A stretch of 64,000 nucleotides of DNA from Orientallactaga sibirica (Eukaryota; Chordata; Mammalia; Rodentia; Dipodidae), in NCBI GenBank assembly GCA_036365145.1, contig JAEOAD010000040.1, positions 11,720,501 through 11,784,500 of the forward strand, read 5' to 3'. The position numbers and the translations under genes are program-made. The notes under the pieces are model-generated. The model did not search any database and was not told the origin of the DNA. It saw only the letters and a program-made list of their open reading frames with translations. Shown here one piece after another: positions 55,161 to 64,000 of this stretch (position 1 is the first letter of the stretch; each line of letters starts with the position of its first letter).

Positions 55161-55296
55161 GCCGGGCGTGGTGGCACACACCTTTAATCCCAGCACTCAG
55201 GAGGCAGAGGTAGGAGGATCGCAGTGAGTTCAAGGCCACCCTGAGACTACATAGTGAATTCCAGGTCAGCCTGGGCCAGAGTGAGACCCTACCTCG

Positions 55297-55332
<36 letters not shown>
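55161..55332 (+). mobile_element. B1 SINE with long poly(A)
   Basis: Well-preserved B1 (GCCGGGCGTGGTGGCACACA, GGATCGCAGTGAGTTCAAGG, CCCTACCTCGAAAAA) with an A run of about 36. Perfect 10-bp target duplication AAATCAATAA (55151-55160, 55333-55342). One of the youngest-looking copies in the window. Confidence 0.97.
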
Positions 55333-55338
<6 letters not shown>

Positions 55339-55369
55339 ATAAATAAAGACTTTGCTTTGGAACTATGTA

Positions 55370-56980
55370 AAACACTGCAATGGTGTATTTGGTCAAAGGG
55401 AAGCAGTGCCTGTCTATGAGAAAGAGAAACTCTGGTGCTTGGCAGAAAGATGCATGGCTGACATTTTAATTTGGTTGTTATGGCAAGAAAATCTACAGCC
55501 AGTGGCTGTCAAACCCCAGCATACAGGAGTTAACATGCTCCAGTAGCTGTCAGATGCACTCATTTTTACCTTCATAAAAGAGAACATAACAAGGTCTGGC
55601 GTACAAAGGAGCACAGGAGTGACCAAGTCTAACCCTCTCTGACACTCTGGTTACAAAGTTTGGGGACAAACGCACATGTTAACCCCTGAAGAAACACAGA
55701 CTTCAAAGGATGAAGCAACAGCAAAACTCGCACCCTTCTTTTCTCATTCCTCTTCAACTTCTGCCTTGCACTTTTGCCAAGTCTTATCAGATGAGTGCTA
55801 TAAGAACGTAATTTATGTAAATAGAATCCATTATGCAAATGCTTCCAACTTGCTTGCTACTTAGAAATTGTGTTCTTTTATGTTTAAGAAACATAGCCTT
55901 TATCCCCTGGAATAGACAGACTGGTTATGTTTATTTCTCAAAGCCTTCTGCTACAGTTCTGGGCTTTGAGGAAAAGTCATTTTTTATTTTAAAAAAATGC
56001 TTTGCCTTGATGCTCATCCTATTCTGTAAAAATAGCCTCTTTGTTTAATTTGGCGGTTTTGCACAGTGGCTTAATGATGGTGCTGCTTTAATAGAACCAT
56101 GGTGAGGAGGGCGGGATGCACAGATGAATGCGAACATGATGTCCTCCACACCGCAGGGAACCCGCTGTTTTGTTGGGTTGATAGGAAACTGAATAATTCA
56201 ATTAATTCAGAGATCTCTGTCAGCTTTAATCCTTACTCTCTTTTGGTCATATTTCTAAACATGGAGTTGATAAAAATCCCTGTTTGGAGCCATAAATAAA
56301 GAGGGGAAAGGGTATACCTTCTCTGAGTTCATATTTTCTTCATGCTTTAAAATTGTGAGGCAAACTATAATGAAATATAGGAGAGCACGAACCTCAGTTC
56401 ACGGGAACATATTAAAAATGTTCTCTCTGCTCACGCCAGCTGCATTTCATACTTTCTTATTTATATGCATGCACATACATGCATTAAGCAGGCTTAAAGG
56501 AGCAGGGAAAGACACAACTTCACAAAGAAGGAAGACTATAAGAGAAAATGTCTGTGCTTTAATAAATGAGCATTATGATAAATGAATTATGAATTTAGAA
56601 CTCTCTTCCCACCCTGAAGGAACACATTTTTCAAGTTGATGAGTCACTGTAATAGAACCACAAGCTCCAAGTCATTTAAAAATAGTACTGTTTGCCTACA
56701 AGGAACCAAAACAGAACTTCCACTCTGACTGATCTTTATTCTGCCACTTCATGACCAACCCAATCCAAGCAGCCATGACTTAAGAATGTTGCTTTGATCA
56801 ATGCAAAATAAATAATCCTTCTTATTTCTTTTTGAGCTAATTGTTCCATCGAAATATCTTGCTTTTACACACTGCCCTGTGTTTGGCTAGTTGGTATAAA
56901 TGACAATGTATGATTCGTTTTATTGTTTTCGGTTTGGTATTGGTGTTCAGATTAAGTGGCCACATTTTCTTGCGTTATTC
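55370..56980. other. Repeat-free block, candidate conserved
   Basis: No interspersed repeat recognised in 1.6 kb. An octamer ATGCAAAT lies at 55833-55840. The region 55800-56300 is AT-rich and word-dense (TTTAATTTGGCGGTTTTGC, TGAATAATTCAATTAATTC). Several open frames of 60-76 codons on both strands carry no domain I recognise. Confidence 0.45.
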
Positions 56981-56984
56981 TTCA

Positions 56985-57272
56985 AATATCCAAAAAATAT
57001 TTAACGAAGTGCTGGCTAAGTGTTCTCGTCTCTGGGATCACAGCAATGGCCAGAAGGGTAAGGTCCCTACACTTGTAACACACATGGACTAGTAGGAAAA
57101 CACAGATAATATACACACAAAGAAACATGTGAATGGGAGGATCTCAGACAGCAATCATGCTATGGAAAAATAGAATGTATAAAAAGAGTTAGCGTCAGCA
57201 GGGGTTAGGCAAGAAATTAGGTCAGAAAAAAATCTCCTGAACAGGGGCATTGCACTGAAATATAAGATCTTA
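56985..57272 (+). mobile_element. L2 fragment, left piece
   Basis: GTGCTGGCTAAGTGTTCTCG, TCTGGGATCACAGCAATGGC, AAGGTCCCTACACTTGTAAC and AATACAGATAATA-like GAAAACACAGATAATATACA match the L2 3' region. It continues beyond the rodent repeat. Confidence 0.75.
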
Positions 57273-57281
57273 GAAGGAAGC

Positions 57282-57620
57282 TATTGTTTCCATTGCTAAG
57301 ACAATACACCCCACCAAAAGCACCCGATGGGGAAGAAAGGATTAATTTTGACTTACAGTCTCCAGGGAAAGTTCCATCATGGTGGGAAAACATGGCAACA
57401 CAGAGGCTAGACATCAAATATTGCCACAGCAGCTGGCAAATAGCAGCAAGAGTGAGCTGAGTTCTGGCAAGAGATAAGCTGGGCTATAATATCTCAAAGC
57501 CCGCCCCACCCCCATAATCACCCACCTCCAGCAAGCCTCCATCGCCCAAACTGCCATCAGCGGGGGACTCAGTGTTCAGAACACATGATGCTATGGGAAG
57601 CATCTCATTCCAACCACCAC
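57282..57620 (+). mobile_element. Rodent repeat, copy 5, splitting an L2
   Basis: TTTCCATTGCTAAGACAATA, ACCAAAAGCACCCGATGGGG, AGTTCCATCATGGTGGGAAA and CCTCCATCGCCCAAACTGCC align with copy 1 at 28035. The L2 on both sides shows it is younger than L2. Confidence 0.7.
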
Positions 57621-57624
57621 AGAG

Positions 57625-57860
57625 GCACTCAAATGAAAATGCAAGGGCACTTTAACCCTGGCAGAACAGATAGCTGAAACAAAGGTCCTGAGACAGGAAG
57701 AAACTTGTCCCTACTTCAAGTAAAAGGAAAATTATCCTTATAATTGGAATGAAAAGGATGAAGAGAGGGAAAAAAAAAAACAGAAGACGAGGTCAGCGAG
57801 AAAGCCTGGTGACATTTCTGCCAGTTGTCCTGGGTCTCAGGAAGAAGTTTGCCCTAGGTT
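57625..57860 (+). mobile_element. L2 fragment, right piece
   Basis: AAATGCAAGGGCACTTTAAC, GAAACAAAGGTCCTGAGACA, GACGAGGTCAGCGAGAAAGC continue L2 in the expected order (the 'aaggccctgaggcagg' and 'gatgaggtcagagagg' segments). Confidence 0.7.
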
Positions 57861-57865
57861 GGTGC

Positions 57866-58246
57866 AGTAGTTTGAATGGATGTCCCCAACAGATACAGGA
57901 GTTTTATTACAGCTTGTAATTCAGATTTGCAGCTGCCTGGCTAAGAGGTGTCACTGTGGGTGGACCCTAAGTCCAGCCCTAAGGTGTTTGGGGGCAGATC
58001 TGGAATTTCCAGCTAAAGATATGCAACATGCCTGAGTTTTCCCATTATGGGGTTCTTGAGTGTTCTTGTTTATGGTAGTGGGGGTGGCTTTTCTCTCTCT
58101 GTGAAACCTGTGGACCTGGGAAAGCGGGCCAGCTTCTTCTGCCATTATGGAACTTCCCCTACATCTGTAAGCCTCAGTAAATCCCTTCCTCCATAACTGT
58201 ACTTGGTTTGAAAGTTCGTGCCAGCAACTGAGGCTTATTCCAGCAG
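57866..58246 (+). mobile_element. MaLR-like LTR
   Basis: CAGTAGTTTGAATGGATGTC, ACTGTGGGTGGACCCTAAG, GTAAGCCTCAGTAAATCCC and TTGGTTTGAAAGTTCGTGCC are in MaLR LTR order. The antisense 64-codon frame is incidental. Confidence 0.6.
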
Positions 58247-58612
58247 TTGGGAAGCAAGGGAAGGGTCTTTCAGAAGGGATCCTCTTACTTTGTGAAGCAT
58301 AGAGGAGGGGAAATGTGTGAGGGAAGAGAGAATCATAAGATCTCAGTGCAATTCTAGGTGAGAAATAATCTGCTCTGAGCTAACATTTTAGTTGTCGATT
58401 TACTGAGAAATGGGAAGGCACAGGATATATTTTTGAGGCAGAAGTGAAAGGACTTGGCAATTGGTTGGATGTGAGTTGTAAGGGGAAAAAGCAGAGAAGT
58501 ATATTCCATTGTGACATTGTTTTGTTTTTCTTTTCCCTGGAGATATTTCCTTTTATGCAACCATATGGGTTCTTACAAATAAACCAGGTCAGCTTTCAAG
58601 AAACCAACTTGG

Positions 58613-58778
58613 GTGCTGGGAAACTCAGCAGTAAAAGGCACTCACTTGAGAAGCCTCCTGGCCTGAGTTCAATTCCTAAGCCACCCACATAAGTGGGATA
58701 CCAAAAAAAAGTGGTACAAGCATCTGGTGTTTGTTTGCAGCAGTAAAAGGCCCTGACGTGTGTGCCTGCGTGCGCACG

Positions 58779-58814
<36 letters not shown>

Positions 58815-58840
58815 TAATTTCAAAAACAAAAAAGAAAAGA
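58613..58840 (+). mobile_element. Dip-related SINE with (CA)n
   Basis: GTGCTGGGAAACTCAGCAGT, GAGTTCAATTCCTAAGCC, GCATCTGGTGTTTGTTTGC, then (CA)n at 58780-58812. Target duplication AAGAAACCAACTTGG at 58598-58612 and AAGAAACCAATTTGG at 58841-58855, one mismatch. Confidence 0.93.
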
Positions 58841-58856
58841 AAGAAACCAATTTGGT

Positions 58857-59005
58857 CTGTCATGGTCTGGATTTCAAGTGTCCCCTAAAGACCACGTGCT
58901 AAAGGTTTGTTTCTTGGCCTTTGGCACTTTTGGGAGATGGTCGTACCTTTAAGAGGTAGAACTTAGTAGAAAGCAGTTATCATGGGATACTGAGGTCTAG
59001 CCTCA

Positions 59006-59036
<31 letters not shown>

Positions 59037-59248
59037 TATCTCCTTTCCTGTCCCTTACCCTCTCCTTCCCAGGCACTGTAAGCCAATCCACTTTGCTACC
59101 ATGCACTCCCTACCTTAATGCTCTCTTCTACTGAGGCCCACAGCGACAAAACAGAGCCGCCATGCGCAGATACCTGTGAACCCATGAGCCAACACTAATT
59201 TTCCCCTCTTTAAGTTGATCTCTGGGTAACCACAAGATAGTGCTGAAA
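58857..59248 (+). mobile_element. MaLR-like LTR
   Basis: TGTCATGGTCTGGATTTCAA, GTCCCCTAAAGACCACGTGC, a (CT)n stretch and CCCATGAGCCAACACTAATT, then CCCCTCTTTAAGTTGATCTC match MaLR layout. It starts next to the SINE target site. Confidence 0.65.
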
Positions 59249-59429
59249 ACTTGAGCTATTATTAACAAAATTCTAATAGTATTCATATTTTATTAATTAT
59301 AAATCTATATATTTTAAATGATGTTTCTTTGCTCTTTATTGAAATTATAATGAACCATATAATAATCAGTCAAAAAATAACCCAATGTATTTCTTTTGAT
59401 AAATCTGGTCTTTAAAAATATATCATTTA

Positions 59430-59683
59430 AGGGCTGGAGAGATGGCTTAGCAGTTAAGGTACTTGCCTGCAAAGCCTAAGGACCTGTGTTTGACTCTCCA
59501 TTACTGAAGTAAGCCAGACATACAAAGTGACACATGCATACAAGGTCACACATATGAACAAGGTGGGACAAGAGTCTGGAGTTTGAATGCAGTGGCGAGA
59601 GGTCCTGGTCTGCCAATTCTCTCCCTCTCTCTCTCTCTCTCTCAGGCTTGCTCTCCCCCTTCTCTCTCATAAAATAAATGATT
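59430..59683 (+). mobile_element. Dip-type SINE
   Basis: GGGCTGGAGAGATGGCTTAG, an extended body with repeated ACAAGGTCACACAT-like words, CT stretch and A-rich tail. Target duplication of about 16 bases (AAAAATATATCATTTA) at 59414-59429 and 59684-59701 with a 2-base TA length difference. Confidence 0.95.
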
Positions 59684-59701
59684 AAAAATATATATCATTT
59701 A

Positions 59702-59840
59702 TGTCAGGCATTATTCTGCATGCCTATAATCAATCCTTGTACTTGGGAGGTAGAGGCATCAAGATTAAGAGTTCAAGGTCATCCTTAGTGACACAGTAAA
59801 GTTAAGGTCAGCCCATGCGATCTGAGACCCTGTCTCAAAA
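59702..59840 (+). mobile_element. Old B1/7SL-like SINE
   Basis: CTGCATGCCTATAATCAATC, AAGAGTTCAAGGTCATCC and GAGACCCTGTCTCAAAAAG, followed by (GT)n at 59842-59880. Confidence 0.7.
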
Positions 59841-59841
59841 A

Positions 59842-59881
<40 letters not shown>

Positions 59882-59899
59882 TTTATATATGGGAAAATT

Positions 59900-60231
59900 T
59901 TAGCAACAATGGTGCTTTGGAATGAGTTTTGTAATCACTGGACAGCAAGCCAGATTTCATAGTTAAACAGCATCTACTGCGTTTTCAGGCTAGTTGCAAA
60001 ACTTCATGAGAAAGATAAGAGATTTCAAAGCTTGTGAGCGCCTTAGAGCTACTGAGTATATCAAAACCTTTTCTGCAGACATATTTGGTGAAGAGACAGA
60101 AAGGAGAGAGAAGAAGAAAACTGAGCACGAGGTGGGAAATGCCTGTCCTGTGAATAAATGGAGTCATGGAAGAACAGACAATTGCAAATGAGAAATTCCT
60201 CTTTATTGTTACCGAATCCCCCTCCATACAT
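59900..60231. other. Flank of the minisatellite
   Basis: No gene called. On the minus strand an AATAAA signal lies at 60207-60202, about 25 bases past the last 51-bp unit in that direction. Confidence 0.4.
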
Positions 60232-60537
60232 GGAGCCAGGGACGGGTGTGAAGGGGGCATCACTGGCCAGGGCCTGGGCCAGGGAGCCAGGGACAGGTGT
60301 GAAGGGGGCATCACTGGCCAGGGCCTGGTCCACGGAGCCAGGGACGGGTGTGAAGGGTGCATCACTGGCCAGGGCCTGGTCCAGGGAGCCAGGGACGGGT
60401 GTGAAGGGGGCATCACTGGCCAGGGCCTGGTCCAGGGAGCCAGGGACGGGTGTGAAGGGGGCATCACTGGCCAGGGCCTGGTCCACGGAACCAGGGACGG
60501 GTGTGAAGGAGGCATCACTGGCCAGGGCCTCATCAGG
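60232..60537. repeat. 51-bp minisatellite, six units
   Basis: Units start at 60232, 60283, 60334, 60385, 60436 and 60487, each exactly 51 bases and opening GGAGCCAGGGAC (GGAACC in the last). The units differ at one to a few positions; the first and last differ most near their ends. Because 51 is a multiple of three and no unit contains a stop in four of the frames, open frames of 127-213 codons run across it on both strands; these are not evidence of a gene by themselves. Confidence 0.98.
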
Positions 60538-60539
60538 AT

Positions 60540-60660
60540 TTCATATTGATGGTGCTTTTTGCCCCCTGATGCTGCTAAGGACATTCAAACTTAACAGCAG
60601 CTCTGACTCAAGACGCTGCTTTTGGGTCACCAGCACCTGGGCTCCAAGTCAACCCTCCTC
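60540..60660 (-). other. Unproven protein-like antisense segment
   Basis: Read on the minus strand in the frame of the 17-residue repeat, 60540-60645 gives a leucine-rich stretch containing QKQRLESELLLSLNVLSSI. It is broken by a stop just before the repeats and by another upstream. I do not recognise the protein. It could be a decayed retrocopy or exon, or chance. Confidence 0.2.
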
Positions 60661-62610
60661 TCCCCCTGGTGTCAACTATGGAGTGAAGAGGAAAAACACT
60701 CTGGTTTCAAACACCCCCCATTTATGCCGGGCACTCCGGGAGCCTCCTGTGTATCTGAGCATGAAAGAGATGCAGAGAGACAAAGCTGCTCCTCTTTAAT
60801 CCCTAGCTGGTAACATCTTGTTTCTTGCCATACATTTTCTGGCTTTACACGTAAAAGTAATTGTCTCCACATTCCTTTTCTTGTTTCCAATTTATATGAA
60901 GTTCTTATTTGTGTACAGGATCATTATGCCTCTCTTTGTTCAACTAATTTGGCTCTCTCGCACCCTTCTTGTTTTTCTCATATAAAATGTTATATTGTCC
61001 TTTCTCGGGCTAATTTTCAGCTGCAATATTGTCCTTTCTTTATGTTGAATTATTAAAACTCTTACTGGAATTTCCATGCAGGGTGAGAAATACTAACGTG
61101 GAAACACAAAGGCCGCCCACAAATCTGAGGTAGTTTCTCCAGCACTAATAGGGGCATAAGAAAAGGCTCTAGGGGTTGATCCAGTCTGCAACTATTATTT
61201 TGAAAGCAAACAACTGCTGATTGTTTCATTTGGGGGTATTTTTTCTCTGAATTTTAAATATCAAAGGAGTGTAACTGGATGGTAGTAGTTTGAGAGAAAA
61301 GAGAGGAAAGAATGAAGCTTAATTTCCTAACCTAAAATAACCATTACTGGTTTTGAATATTTTGTTCCGTTTTGATGTTTTAGCTCTTGTTTCTTATTAT
61401 TTTGAAAATAACATGGTTAGGAATGCATTTAGCCATCTGGATTTTATAGTAAGAGGCGAATCAAACCAGCCTATGTGTGAAGTCTGAGAAAAGATTTCCT
61501 GTAGTGGTGTGAATGATTTAACCATTATTAGATGCCAAAATATAGTAGCGACAACACAAAGACCATCAAGGTAGACAGGATACTTCTTATGCCGTCAGCG
61601 TCCAGCTTAAATTGAACCAACAAATCAGAAAGTGAAAAGTATGGAGAAAGGAAGTCCTCCCCGCCCTGATAGAAGAGAAGTGTGGGTCACTGTCATTGCC
61701 AGAGGTTCTAAGGCAATGTAAAAATCTGTCCCAGGGTAGGAATGGTTTGAAAATGGAGCAAACAGAGGAAAGATAACTTGACAAGTCCACCCAAGAGATA
61801 TGCACACGGATATATTATTCATGCATAATGTTAATGTTTCATCTTTTCAATACTCACAGTTGTCTGCTTGTCATCTATCTTGTATGGTTAGCTCTTAAAG
61901 CAGTGAACCCCAGCCTTTTGAGAATTAAAATCCCTATTGTTTGTTCTGTGACAACTGCCCAACCCCAACCCCTGTTCCCTCTCCAAAAACAGAATAACAG
62001 AGGGACTGGAGTTATGTGAAGTTTCATTTTATGTAAATTAAAACTCTTCTGTTTTAGAAGAATTTTACAATTCCAACTAGGAAAGCCAAATAATTCTCCC
62101 AACTGAACCTGCAAGCCATTGTCCTTTGGGAAAGTTATAACTAATAAAAAATTTCTTACTGAATTTTAAATATTAAAAAGAGTCTACCAATATCACAGTA
62201 ATTGAAGATGGGGGGAAAATGAGAAAAAAAATCACCCTTAATCTCACTACCTAAAGTTAACTATTGTTGTTTTTATTATTTTGGTTTTTTTTTTACTGTA
62301 TGTTTTTGGTTTTGTTCTTCCATTATATTAACATTATCCAAAAACATACTATTCTAAACACTTTAAAAATACTTAAGAACACAGAAATGCCCATAGAGTA
62401 ATCAGTAAAAGTGTGCATTATTCCCCCTTTCTTGTTCCCAAACTCTCCCCTTTCCCAAAGGTGTAAAGATTTATTTATAGTTAAATGTCATACTTAGGCC
62501 TATATTGCTTGTTTTGAATAAATTAGGCCTTAATCTGCACAATGTTTTGCAACTTGTTTTTTGTTTATTTGTTTTGTTTTGCTTTACTTTGCTTTGTTCT
62601 TTTAAGAAAC
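60661..62610. other. Repeat-poor unique DNA
   Basis: No interspersed repeat or gene recognised in nearly 2 kb. AT-rich; short frames only. Confidence 0.45.
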
Positions 62611-62615
62611 AGCTT

Positions 62616-62862
62616 GGGCTGGAGAGATGGCTCAGAGGTTAAGGCGCGTGCCTGCAAAGCCAAGATACCCACGTTCAATTCCCAGGACCCACCTAAGACA
62701 GATGCACAAGTTGTACAAGCATCTGAAGTTCATTTGCAGTGGATGGAAGCCCTGGTGCTCCCATTCTCCCTCTCTCTCTCTTCCTCGCTCTCTTTCCCTC
62801 TCTCCCTCTTTCTCTCTCAGATAAACAAGTAAATAAATAAAAATAAATTCAATGAAATAATA
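62616..62862 (+). mobile_element. Dip-type SINE
   Basis: GGGCTGGAGAGATGGCTCAG, CGTTCAATTCCCAGGACCC, a long CT stretch and (AAAT)n tail. Confidence 0.92.
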
Positions 62863-62894
62863 AACCTTTCTTTTAAAAATAAAGAAGCAGCAGC

Positions 62895-63010
62895 AGCAGC
62901 TTCTCGCTATGTTGTACGGGCTGGCCTGGAACCTCGATGCTGCAAGGACCCTTCCACCTTGGCCTCCTGAGTAGCTGAGGTTTCAATCCCTCTCCTCTAT
63001 ACCTGGCTCG
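62895..63010 (-). mobile_element. Antisense old B1
   Basis: GCTGGCCTGGAACCTCGATG and TTGGCCTCCTGAGTAGCTG are reversed 7SL/B1 words. Confidence 0.65.
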
Positions 63011-63079
63011 CTTTTTATTAACAACACATCTCAGCAATATTTTCATGCTATCACATCAAAATAAGCCATTAGATGTTTA

Positions 63080-63205
63080 GTGACAGGGTCTTGCTCGGCA
63101 GCTCAGGACATCCACAAACTCATTAAGTACCCAGACTGGCCTCAAGTTCACAGTCTTCCTGCCTCAGCCTCCTGGGTGCTGGGAACATCAATGTATACCA
63201 TCATA
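63080..63205 (-). mobile_element. Antisense B1
   Basis: GTGACAGGGTCTTGCTCGGC, CTGGCCTCAAGTTCACAGTC and CCTCAGCCTCCTGGGTGCTG are reversed B1. Confidence 0.75.
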
Positions 63206-63209
63206 CCAT

Positions 63210-63580
63210 TTTGTCATATATTTCTGTTCAGTGACTAATATTCTGTTATTATAAAAACCAAAGTCCAAGTCAACTATTAGATTACATTGTTTTCTTCTCT
63301 AAATCGCAACACTCCTTCAAGCCGTGTGTGCGTGGTATATAGATCTCTGTACGCACACACACTATGTGACAGATACCTGGAAGTCAAAGTAGTGGATCAG
63401 GAAGGAGATAATGTGAATTATAAAGACTGTCACATGATCTTCCGAAGCTCGCATTTTGTACATAGGTACATATATAGTGTGCATATGTGAATGTGTGTGT
63501 TCATATGCATATAGTTGCCCAAAATGATGTTTCCTGCCTTTGACCACAATTGTGCCATGCTGAGAATACAAATAGAAATT
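63210..63580. other. Unassigned DNA
   Basis: No gene or clear repeat; short alternating CA/TG runs. Confidence 0.4.
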
Positions 63581-63585
63581 ACTTT

Positions 63586-63905
63586 AGGGGCTGGGGAGAT
63601 AGTTCAGTTGATTAAGTGCTTGCGGCAATGCTTGAGGATAAGAGTCCAACCCTTAGCAACCATGTAAATGCCAGATGTGCCAGTGTGTATGCTGTAACCC
63701 ACCACTCAGGAGGCAGAAACAGATGGATCTGGGCAAGCTGGCTACCTATACAAGCTAAATCAATAATCTCTGGGTTCAGTGAGAGATACTGTCTCAATAA
63801 ATAATATGCATATTGATGGAGAATGACCCCAGATATTGACCTCTGCCCTACATACACATAATGCTCACACACAAACATTCACACACACACACACACACAG
63901 ACAAA
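63586..63905 (+). mobile_element. B4-type SINE
   Basis: GGGGCTGGGGAGATAGTTCA, ATGTAAATGCCAGATGTGCC, TCAGTGAGAGATACTGTCTC and a terminal (CA)n. It gives the complete B4 order and helps assign the copies at 14901, 31280 and 40040. Confidence 0.8.
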
Positions 63906-64000
63906 AAAAAACTTATGCATTTTTCTTTTGGTAGATTCTTTATTTAACAGTTTGTAATTTCCACCAATAAATATGAAACAAAGACAACATGCTGAAATTC

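Noticed and set aside
54629..55368. 15-base perfect inverted repeat flanking L1/B1 material (54629-54643 and 55354-55368)
   Set aside because: About two such matches are expected by chance in 64 kb, and target duplications must be direct, not inverted.
1..64000. CRISPR array, bacterial operon, prophage or plasmid content
   Set aside because: The direct repeats are eukaryotic micro- or minisatellites, and the SINE content shows mammalian nuclear DNA.

Overview
This window is vertebrate nuclear DNA from a rodent, and no protein-coding gene could be supported in it. The base composition is AT-rich and CpG-poor. Every long open frame falls in a tandem repeat, a SINE, an LTR or isolated unique DNA; none shows exon-like splice flanks, a recognisable domain or a start in good context. 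I read the window as intergenic or deep-intronic DNA. The mobile elements identify the lineage. There are 7SL-derived B1 elements, tRNA-derived ID elements, ID/B1 composites (B4), and about 28 copies of a tRNA-derived SINE. That SINE has a head like CTGGAGAGATGGCTTAGC, a body with GCACATGCATCTGGAGTTC, a pyrimidine-rich stretch and an (AAAT)n tail. It fits the B2/Dip group of jerboas (Dipodidae), so a jerboa such as Jaculus is my best inference; the family assignment is from memory, not from a search.

Layout. 1-1.7 kb is unassigned unique DNA. 1.7-11.2 kb is a dense repeat field: Dip-type SINEs, an old L1 remnant split by a SINE, B4, L2, MIR and MER5A-like fragments, an 800-bp purine tract, and a MaLR-like LTR with a nested SINE. 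11.2-13 kb is nearly repeat-free and carries a perfect RFX-type palindrome. 14-28 kb alternates B1, ID, Dip, MaLR-like and antisense L1 3'-end copies with unique stretches; the block at 15.66-16.08 kb looks constrained. 28-35 kb is moderately repetitive. 36-37.4 kb is a conserved-looking, relatively CpG-containing block with clustered homeodomain, RUNX and E-box words. 43.3-48.1 kb is a 4.8-kb stretch with no recognisable interspersed repeat, the strongest candidate regulatory island. 48.1-55.4 kb returns to SINE, L1 and rodent-repeat material. 55.4-57 kb is another unique block. 57-60 kb holds an L2 copy split by a rodent repeat, two LTRs and SINEs. A 51-bp minisatellite of six units lies at 60.23-60.54 kb. 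60.5-62.6 kb is unique, and the window ends in B1 and B4 copies.

The clearest biology here is retrotransposition. Many copies have intact target-site duplications (TSDs), so insertion order can be read directly. The three observations most worth following are a SINE subfamily with a duplicated pol III B box (19.5 and 48.1 kb), one SINE insertion that apparently carried 3' flanking sequence inside a perfect 14-bp TSD (26.8-27.4 kb), and the repeat-free islands. No novel protein system was found.
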